From positions 1 to 5,135 of the forward strand of contig PMHN01000312.1 in the NCBI GenBank assembly GCA_003156695.1: a DNA stretch of 5,135 bases. The letters run 5' to 3'. The DNA is from Gammaproteobacteria bacterium. Lineage in GTDB: Bacteria; Pseudomonadota; Gammaproteobacteria; Steroidobacterales; Steroidobacteraceae. This document shows positions 1 to 5,135 of this stretch, one piece after another (within the stretch, counting starts at the first letter, position 1; each line of letters starts with the position of its first letter). The notes beneath the pieces are model-generated. The model was not told the DNA's origin. It ran no database searches and was given only the letters and a program-made list of their open reading frames with translations. Position numbers and translations under genes: made by a program.

Positions 1-26
1 TTTTCCACCCGCTTGCGTCAATTATC

Positions 27-34
27 GGGAGGGG
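27..34 (+). promoter_or_regulatory. Shine-Dalgarno for the TonB-dependent receptor
   Basis: The purine run GGGAGGGG contains a GGAGG core and ends seven bases before the ATG at 42, which is near-ideal spacing. This fixes the start of the receptor: the next in-frame Met is residue 101, inside the plug domain, so no later ATG is plausible. Only 41 bases precede the start codon, and no convincing -35/-10 pair or operator is visible in them, so the promoter must lie further upstream. Confidence 0.85.
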
Positions 35-41
35 ACAATCC

Positions 42-2636
42 ATGAGAGGAAAAAACAACAAAGCACTCCGCCGGAGTGCTGAGTCGGCAAATGCATTGGT
101 TTTGGCCGCCACGCCTAAGCCGGAACGGCGCATTGGTACTACCAGTGTGGCCACCGCGGTCGCTGGAATTCTCTACGTGTCGCTCGCAGGCCTCGCCTAC
201 GCGGACGACCAGCCCACAACCCCGACGGCTCCGTCATCGGGTGAATCACTGCAGGAGGTTGTGGTCACCGCGACAGCTCAATCCGTGAAGAAGCTGGACG
301 CGAGCTACAACATCGTATCGCTGAGCGCCGATGATATCGCCATGGCGAATCCCGGCAGTGCGGCCGAAATTTACAAACTCTCGCCTGGCATTTGGCCGGA
401 AGCATCCGGCGGACAAACCGGTGTCAATATCGATCTGGCCGGCTTTCCCGACGGCGGCGGCGACTCTCCGTTTGTCACGACCATGCTCCAGGGTTCGCCT
501 CTCTACGGCGCCCCCTACCTGTCCTTCATGGACAATAGCTCCCTGATACGCATGGATGACACGGTCGAGCGCGTCGAGAGCGTGCAGGGCGGAACCAGCG
601 CCATCTACGGCCCGGGTCAGCCGGGCGCGACGACAAACTTCATCCTGAAGACCGGCTCGGACAAGACCGCAGGCTCGATCAGCGCCACTTACGGATCTGA
701 GGGAATGGAACGTGTCGATGCGTTCTTAAGCGGCAAGCTGACTGACGGATGGTACGGCAGCATCGGTGGCTTTTACCGCGAATCCGATGGCGTGCGAAAT
801 CCGCAATATCCATCCGACATCGGCGGGCAGCTGACGGCGACGCTAAAGCATGATCTGGATAATGGCTCGCTCATGTTCTACGTCAGAACCCTGCACGACA
901 AGAACCAGTGGGTCGCCGATTTCCCTTACGTCGTTAACAACGGCTCGGTATCTGCCTATCCCGGTTTCAATCAGCTCAACTCCACCTACAACAGCAAGCA
1001 GCTGGAGAATTTCTACATTCCGAATCCGGCCTGCAATTGCTTTACGGACGACGACATCAGCGATGGTCGTGGCGCTGACCTGAACTATTTCGGTTCGGAA
1101 CTCAAGGAGAAATTCGGCAACGGCTGGTCAATCAGCAACAACTTCCTGTGGGACGGCGGGTACGTGAATACGCACGCGCTGGTCAACAACAGCAACCCCT
1201 TGACGCTGGCGTCCTTCATCTCGACAGGCCTGGGAACCCTGCCTGCCCCGTTGACCACGGCCAACGTCCAGGCCACCTATACCAACGGTCAGGCCGCGAA
1301 TCCCGACCAGAGCGTGGTCACGCAGCAGGTCTGGGAAGTGCAGAAGAAGATCATGAGCATCACGGATGAATTCCGCTTAAACATGGACTTCGGCAACGGC
1401 AATATCCTCACCGCTGGTGTCTATGGCGCGTATTACACGATGAACGACAACTGGTCGTTGAGTTCCAACGTGCTGATCACCAACGTGCCCAACGCCCAAC
1501 CGATCATCCTGACGGGCAACGCCGGTGGCAACATCTACCAGGTGAGCAGTCCGCAGGGCGTTGTGAATGCCAATGGGGGCTACTACATCCTGCAGAATGG
1601 CAACGCGGTGAATATTGCCGCCTATCTTTCCGACTCCTGGAAGATCGATCAATGGTTGCTGGACGCCTCGGTACGTCTGGAGCATATCTCCCTGACCCAA
1701 TATACGACCAACACCTCGGCCGTTCAGATGGGGAGCGTGTACGACCTGTGGGACAACGCAGTCGACTTGCCCAACGGCACCTGGTCGCATGGCAGTGAAA
1801 ACAACACGATGCCGACGTTCTCGGTGGGCGCAAACTACGAGTTCAATGACAATATGAGCGCCTACGTGCGTATCAATAATGGCGTCGAATTCGAAAACTT
1901 CGACGATGTCCGCTGCAACAATACTGGTTGCCCGGCCAAAGCGCCCCTCACGACCATCCAGAACTACGAGGTCGGTTTCAAGGTGCAGAATCGCTATACG
2001 TACCTCGACCTGTCGGTCTACGACAAGAAGTTCAGCGGGCTGGCCTATCAACCCGTGAATATCGAAAACGTGGATATCGGCCCGGCTTCCACCTATGGAT
2101 CGGTATCCCACGGCGGGCGGCTCGTCGGCAGCGTGAATCCCTTCGCCTCCAGTGACAACCAGCCCCTGAGCCTCTTCAAGATCACGGTGAATGGCAACTA
2201 CGAGAAGGCCTACTACACGGGCTTCGTGGGCTGCGTCCTGTACGAAAATATCAACGAACAGGAGGTGTGCGGCACCGCCAATGGCAACCAGCTCGCGCGT
2301 CTGCCGAAGTATCAGGCCCGCGTGACACCGAGCGACACGCAGGTCTTTGGCTGGGGCACGTTGACCGAGCAGCTAACGTACGAAAACATCGGTAAACGCT
2401 TCCAGGACGACACGGGTTTGACCCCGTTGCCTTCTTATTACGACCTGGGAGCAGGCATCGTTGCCAGGGTCGGGGAGAACTGGGAGTTCCGGCTGCTCGG
2501 CTCAAACCTCACCAACCAGCTCGGGTTGACCGAGGGTAATGCCCGATTCGGCGGCAACACGGTGCAGAATAACGTGGGTTTCGGCCGTTCGATCGTCGGC
2601 CGCGAAGTCAACATCACAGCCAAGTACTCCTTCTAG
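42..2636 (+). CDS. TonB-dependent outer-membrane receptor (plug plus beta-barrel)
   Basis: This gene encodes an 864-residue TonB-dependent receptor, which takes up a scarce ligand across the outer membrane using TonB-ExbBD energy. Residues 1-54 form a signal peptide with an unusually long charged n-region (to about 30), a hydrophobic core (about 34-53) and a likely cut after AYA at 54. A TonB-box-like EVVVTA lies at 72-77. The plug spans about 84-205 and ends in the typical VERVESVQGG (175-184) and GQPGATTNF (192-200) motifs. The remainder is rich in Asn, Tyr and Gly with alternating strands, as expected of a 22-stranded barrel, and the protein ends in the outer-membrane signature YSF with terminal Phe. 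Length is normal for the family. No STN domain lies between signal peptide and TonB box, so FecA-type sigma signalling is unlikely. Six cysteines occur as three close pairs. The ligand cannot be read from sequence; siderophore and carbohydrate are both possible. Family call is secure, substrate unknown. Confidence 0.96.
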   Translation: MRGKNNKALRRSAESANALVLAATPKPERRIGTTSVATAVAGILYVSLAGLAYADDQPTTPTAPSSGESLQEVVVTATAQSVKKLDASYNIVSLSADDIAMANPGSAAEIYKLSPGIWPEASGGQTGVNIDLAGFPDGGGDSPFVTTMLQGSPLYGAPYLSFMDNSSLIRMDDTVERVESVQGGTSAIYGPGQPGATTNFILKTGSDKTAGSISATYGSEGMERVDAFLSGKLTDGWYGSIGGFYRESDGVRNPQYPSDIGGQLTATLKHDLDNGSLMFYVRTLHDKNQWVADFPYVVNNGSVSAYPGFNQLNSTYNSKQLENFYIPNPACNCFTDDDISDGRGADLNYFGSELKEKFGNGWSISNNFLWDGGYVNTHALVNNSNPLTLASFISTGLGTLPAPLTTANVQATYTNGQAANPDQSVVTQQVWEVQKKIMSITDEFRLNMDFGNGNILTAGVYGAYYTMNDNWSLSSNVLITNVPNAQPIILTGNAGGNIYQVSSPQGVVNANGGYYILQNGNAVNIAAYLSDSWKIDQWLLDASVRLEHISLTQYTTNTSAVQMGSVYDLWDNAVDLPNGTWSHGSENNTMPTFSVGANYEFNDNMSAYVRINNGVEFENFDDVRCNNTGCPAKAPLTTIQNYEVGFKVQNRYTYLDLSVYDKKFSGLAYQPVNIENVDIGPASTYGSVSHGGRLVGSVNPFASSDNQPLSLFKITVNGNYEKAYYTGFVGCVLYENINEQEVCGTANGNQLARLPKYQARVTPSDTQVFGWGTLTEQLTYENIGKRFQDDTGLTPLPSYYDLGAGIVARVGENWEFRLLGSNLTNQLGLTEGNARFGGNTVQNNVGFGRSIVGREVNITAKYSF

Positions 2637-2648
2637 CCGGTAGCGCGA

Positions 2649-2682
2649 CTCTCTCCCCTCACGGCGACGTGAGGGGAGAGAG
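2649..2682. terminator. GC-rich hairpin between convergent genes, probable bidirectional terminator
   Basis: Arms at 2649-2662 and 2669-2682 are perfect 14-base inverted repeats (CTCTCTCCCCTCAC and its complement). An additional G-C pair (2663/2668) makes a 15-bp stem closed, on the + strand, by GCGA, a GNRA tetraloop. It begins 12 bases after the receptor stop codon and is the only strong structure between the convergent genes, so it most likely ends or protects the receptor mRNA and may act on the opposite transcript too. Neither side has a run of T, so it is not a textbook intrinsic terminator. A Rho-dependent 3'-end stabilising hairpin or a dispersed intergenic repeat copy is an alternative. 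It also encodes the last seven residues and stop of the minus-strand TPR gene. Confidence 0.7.
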
Positions 2683-4491
2683 ATTCGGGACAGCGTCGAA
2701 AGCCACCGTGAGGCGCGGCTGGTCGGCGTGAAAGGGCAGCGTGCCGTGCCAGAAGTACGACGGGAAAAGCACCAGTAGCCCAACCTCGGGGCGAACCGAC
2801 AGCTCTGCGGGCAGTGGCGGTCTCGTGAGCATGCCCGGTGCGCCAAAGCTGAGAATCCCCTCGGCCGTGTGTCCCGCTTGCATGCAATCGGGCAGCTGGA
2901 TGTAGCACGCCGAGGAAATCCATCCCCGGGGGTGCACGTGGCTCGTGTGGTAGCCATTGCGGTGCAGACGTACCGACCAACCGCCGTTGAAGCGCGTCGC
3001 ACCCCGATTACGGCGCCGCAGGGCATCTTGCCCCTGGCCGATGTGATTACGGTAGCGCGCGATCGGTGCGGCAAAGGCCTGAAAGAGCGCCTGGATGACC
3101 GGATCGTGACTGCGCGAGAGATCCTGAGTGGTCTCGGTACCCTGGCGCAATGACTGGTAGAGAATTGGATGCCCGTGCGGATTGTGCAGGGCCTCCAGGT
3201 GCGCCGTGAGTTCTGTCAGGAAGCTCTTCAGATCGGGCCAGCCCGCAGGCGTTTCGATGCGCGACGACAGAACCATCCTGTCGTAGTCGCAAAACACCTC
3301 GTAGCGCGGATCGTTCAGGAGGCGCAGCGCCGTGGTCTGCATGGCAATGAGGTATTGATCGTCCGGGGTGGCCTTAAGCAAGGTGGCGCACTCGCTCAGC
3401 GCCCGGCCCCCCTCCCCCACACCCAGATACGCCCCGCAGAGGAGTTTGCGGGCTGTGTGGTCGTTGGGGAGCGCTCGTAAGGCGCGTTGCGCGAGTGCGA
3501 GGGCAGTGACGGATTCAAACTCCAGCGCCGCCAGTCCCGCGCGAATGAGCACACTGGGGTGGGCCTCAACTCGTGCGGCGCTTTCGGCGAGGCACGCAAA
3601 AGCGCCACGCGCATCGCCTGCGCCCTGCAGCAAGGCGGCCTTAGTGCCCCGCAGTGCATCGTCATGCGGGAATTTTTCGAGCGCGTCGTCCAGTGTGCCT
3701 GTGGCCTCCCCGATGTTACCGGTGCGCAGCCAGACCAGTTGCGCCAGCCGGTCATGGGTTTCGGCGCGGCGCGGATCGAGGCTCACGCATTCGCGCAAGG
3801 CGACCTCGGCTTCCTCGAAGCGCTCCAGACCGAGGAGGCTCAGCGCATGGGTGTAGTGCAGCGCGGCGGTCGGTCGATTGCGCAGCAGCGTCTGACGCAC
3901 GACGCGCTCGGCTTCGGCCGGCTGCTGGGCCGCATTCAACGCGACCGCCAGCGTGTGGCTTGCGACGGGATTGTCCGGCGCGCGTGTCACCAGGCGACGA
4001 TAGTGCGCCACCGCCTCGCTCTGGCGACCCAGAGCGGCATATGCCGCCACGTGCAGCGCCGACAAATCGGCGTCGGCTTTACCGCTCTCGCACCAGGGGG
4101 TTGCAACCTCGAGCGCCTGGGCCGCCTGGCCCCGGTCCAGATAGTGTCGAGCCAATATGAGCGCTGCCCGCGGATATGGCGGGGCGCCCAGGATCGCACG
4201 CTGCAACAAGGGCAGCGCCTCGGTGCTGCGACCCGAGAGGAGCAATAACTCCGCCAGGGTGGTCAGCGTCGGGGGCCACAGGGGGTCGAGCTCGAGGGCG
4301 CGCCGCAGCAGCGACTCCGCTTGCGCGCTGTCGCCCAAAGCCTGCTTGGCGCCAGCCAGCAGCCGCAGCCCTTCCGGGAAAGTGGGATTTGCGGCGACCA
4401 GAGATTCCAATTGCGCGTGCGCTGCGCTGTACTGACCGGCTTGCAGCAGACCCGTGATGCGGCGCATCGACTCAGCCAGCTGTACCGACAT
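2659..4491 (-). CDS. TPR-repeat protein with C-terminal 2OG-Fe(II) oxygenase-type domain
   Basis: This 610-residue protein has two parts. Residues about 8-380 are a run of roughly ten TPR-like helical repeats of about 34 residues; the clearest have the A-x-x-x-G / A-x-x-x-x-x-A-L-x-x-x-P pattern at about 42-74, 144-175 and 211-240, and would form a protein-binding solenoid. Residues about 500-598 resemble the putative 2OG-Fe(II) oxygenase family (PF13759-like): HVH at 518-520 followed by PRGWISSACYIQLP, then LFPSYFWHG with His582, and Arg593 in QPRLTVAFD. From family knowledge, His518, the HxH/HxD partner at 520 and His582 are the likely iron ligands, and Arg593 the likely 2-oxoglutarate contact. 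There is no signal peptide, so it is probably cytoplasmic. Its substrate is unknown; hydroxylation of a protein or small molecule is inferred from the fold. The ATG at 4491 has GAGGG five bases upstream. It lies 23 bases after the DUF1080 gene, probably in one operon, and converges on the receptor. Confidence 0.9.
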   Translation of the reverse strand: MSVQLAESMRRITGLLQAGQYSAAHAQLESLVAANPTFPEGLRLLAGAKQALGDSAQAESLLRRALELDPLWPPTLTTLAELLLLSGRSTEALPLLQRAILGAPPYPRAALILARHYLDRGQAAQALEVATPWCESGKADADLSALHVAAYAALGRQSEAVAHYRRLVTRAPDNPVASHTLAVALNAAQQPAEAERVVRQTLLRNRPTAALHYTHALSLLGLERFEEAEVALRECVSLDPRRAETHDRLAQLVWLRTGNIGEATGTLDDALEKFPHDDALRGTKAALLQGAGDARGAFACLAESAARVEAHPSVLIRAGLAALEFESVTALALAQRALRALPNDHTARKLLCGAYLGVGEGGRALSECATLLKATPDDQYLIAMQTTALRLLNDPRYEVFCDYDRMVLSSRIETPAGWPDLKSFLTELTAHLEALHNPHGHPILYQSLRQGTETTQDLSRSHDPVIQALFQAFAAPIARYRNHIGQGQDALRRRNRGATRFNGGWSVRLHRNGYHTSHVHPRGWISSACYIQLPDCMQAGHTAEGILSFGAPGMLTRPPLPAELSVRPEVGLLVLFPSYFWHGTLPFHADQPRLTVAFDAVPNLSPLTSP

Positions 4492-4513
4492 GGGATCCCT
4501 CGAGGCTGATCCC
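4492..4513 (-). promoter_or_regulatory. Shine-Dalgarno of the TPR-oxygenase gene inside a small hairpin
   Basis: Read on the minus strand, GAGGG (4501-4497) lies five bases before the ATG at 4491 and supports that start. It falls within a 6-bp perfect inverted repeat: GGGATC (4513-4508) can pair with GATCCC (4497-4492) around a ten-base loop that holds most of the Shine-Dalgarno. Because the upstream DUF1080 gene stops just before this element (stop at 4517-4515), ribosomes finishing that gene could open it, giving translational coupling. The ribosome site is well supported; the hairpin's role is inference. Confidence 0.6.
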
Positions 4514-4514
4514 G

Positions 4515-5135
4515 TCAGGGCAGTTCACGTATCCGGATGTTGCGCACCGCGAGCGCACCCGGGTGATCGCCCTGGATGCCGATGAGCCCGGAGGCCGCGA
4601 GACCGTAGTTCGGGTATTTGCTGAACTTGCTGGCTGCGACCTTCTGCTTCCAGTCGGGGCTGCCGAAGTCATACTCGACCACCTTGACGCCATTCAGCCA
4701 GTGCTCGACGTGATTGCCCTTCACGATGAGACGCGACTTGTTCCAGTGATCGAAGGGCTTGGCGACGTTGGGCGGTACGCCGTAGAGCGCGTAGTCGGAC
4801 CCGGCCGCGGTGAGCGGGCTCTTGCCGTCCTCGGTGTTGGCGTCATCAAGCAGCTGGTACTCCGGAGCGCTCCAGTAGATATGGTCGTACTCGCGCGTGC
4901 CGCGGTAGAAGATGCCGCTGTTGCCTTCCTTGCCGATCTTCCATTCGAGCTCGAGCTCGAAATTGCCAAACGGCGCACGCGTGACGAGATCGTCAACTTC
5001 CCCCTCTTTGGTGAGGGTATCTCCGACCATGCGCCATCCTTCCGGGATGCCGCGTGATTTCCAGCCGCGCCACGCCTCCAGGCTGGTGCCATCGAACAGC
5101 ACGCGCCGCGCCGCCGCGCCCGCGCCCGCGCCCGC
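4515..5135 (-). CDS. DUF1080 / 3-keto-disaccharide hydrolase-family protein, 5' partial
   Basis: This is a concanavalin/LamG-like DUF1080 protein (PF06439); characterised members act on 3-keto-glycosides. Numbered from a possible GTG at 5102, the visible 195 residues carry the family signatures in order: LFDGTSLEAW (2-11), GNSGIFYRG (60-68), PEYQLLDD (80-87), a central DGKSPLTAAGSDYALYG stretch (92-108), FDHWNKSRLIVKGNHVEHWLNG (117-138) and a closing GLIGIQGD...VRNIRIREL (172-194). The C-terminus is complete. The frame stays open from 5102 to the window edge, reading Ala-Gly repeats and Ala-Ala-Ala-Arg-Arg, and the GTG lies only one residue before the conserved LFDG opener. Family members normally have an export signal before this point, so the true start probably lies beyond 5135 and GTG is unlikely to be the start. 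Export to the periplasm is therefore inferred, not seen. It is followed after 23 bases by the TPR-oxygenase gene, a likely operon partner. Confidence 0.88.
   Translation of the reverse strand, partial: AGAGAGAAARRVLFDGTSLEAWRGWKSRGIPEGWRMVGDTLTKEGEVDDLVTRAPFGNFELELEWKIGKEGNSGIFYRGTREYDHIYWSAPEYQLLDDANTEDGKSPLTAAGSDYALYGVPPNVAKPFDHWNKSRLIVKGNHVEHWLNGVKVVEYDFGSPDWKQKVAASKFSKYPNYGLAASGLIGIQGDHPGALAVRNIRIRELP
5109..5135 (-). repeat. GCGGGC hexanucleotide repeat encoding Ala-Gly
   Basis: On the minus strand this reads as three GCGGGC units followed by three GCG codons, and it reaches the window edge, so its full length is unknown. In the DUF1080 frame it encodes alternating Ala-Gly then Ala-Ala-Ala, just before the folded domain. 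That fits a flexible linker or the end of an export-signal region. Short perfect repeats like this are prone to length change by slippage. A unit of six bases keeps the frame, so variation would alter linker length and not switch the gene off. Confidence 0.6.

Noticed and set aside
1..41. Possible promoter (TTGCGT followed by an AT-rich ATTAT) upstream of the receptor.
   Set aside because: The elements are too close together for a -35/-10 pair and too near the start codon; the match is no better than chance.
1377..2111. Long minus-strand open frame of 244 codons inside the receptor gene.
   Set aside because: It lies wholly antisense to a well-recognised receptor coding region, has no recognisable domain, and is the sort of frame high-GC codon bias produces on the opposite strand.
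3487..4248. Plus-strand open frame of 253 codons opposite the TPR region.
   Set aside because: The minus strand here has clear periodic TPR motifs and a good start; the plus-strand product is Arg/Gly/Gln-rich with no family resemblance, so it is a shadow frame.
42..4491. Receptor gene looks less GC-rich than the TPR-oxygenase gene, hinting at horizontal transfer.
   Set aside because: The difference is modest and explained by protein composition: Asn, Tyr and Thr in the barrel versus Ala, Leu and Arg in TPR helices. No mobile-element remnants or boundary repeats accompany it.
4563..5057. Plus-strand open frame of 164 codons opposite the DUF1080 gene.
   Set aside because: The opposite strand carries the full ordered set of DUF1080 motifs; this frame has no supporting domain or ribosome site.

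Overview
The window is a compact, GC-rich, intron-free bacterial segment with three genes: a TonB-dependent outer-membrane receptor on the + strand, and two minus-strand genes that converge on it. The receptor means a Gram-negative (diderm) host. High GC, this receptor subclass and a TPR/2OG-Fe(II) oxygenase next to a TonB receptor all suggest a Proteobacterium of the kind rich in TonB receptors (Xanthomonadales/Steroidobacter-like Gammaproteobacteria, or Caulobacter/Sphingomonas-like Alphaproteobacteria). The sequence alone does not settle the taxon.

Layout. Bases 1-41 are the end of an upstream intergenic region and carry a strong Shine-Dalgarno. Bases 42-2636 (+) encode a complete 864-residue TonB-dependent receptor with signal peptide, TonB box, plug and beta-barrel. 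At 2649-2682 lies a perfect GC-rich hairpin closed by a GNRA tetraloop. It sits just past the receptor stop and overlaps the last seven codons and stop codon of the convergent gene. Bases 2659-4491 (-) encode a 610-residue protein with about ten TPR-like repeats and a C-terminal 2OG-Fe(II) oxygenase-type domain. Only 23 bases upstream of it, 4515-5135 (-) encodes a DUF1080 / 3-keto-disaccharide hydrolase-family protein whose 5' end runs off the window in an Ala-Gly coding repeat.

How the parts may work together (inference). The receptor would import a scarce ligand across the outer membrane. The DUF1080 protein is probably exported and would act on an oxidised sugar or glycoside. The TPR-oxygenase has no signal peptide and is probably cytoplasmic, acting on an unknown substrate. 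The two minus-strand genes look like one operon. Their link to the receptor rests on adjacency only, although carbohydrate uptake is a reasonable working idea. I see no RNA genes, mobile elements, CRISPR arrays or integration signals. The window reads as an ordinary nutrient-acquisition locus, not a clearly new system. The most distinctive points are the coding hairpin shared by the convergent genes, the three closely spaced cysteine pairs of the receptor, and the pairing of a cytoplasmic oxygenase gene with a probably exported sugar-active protein.
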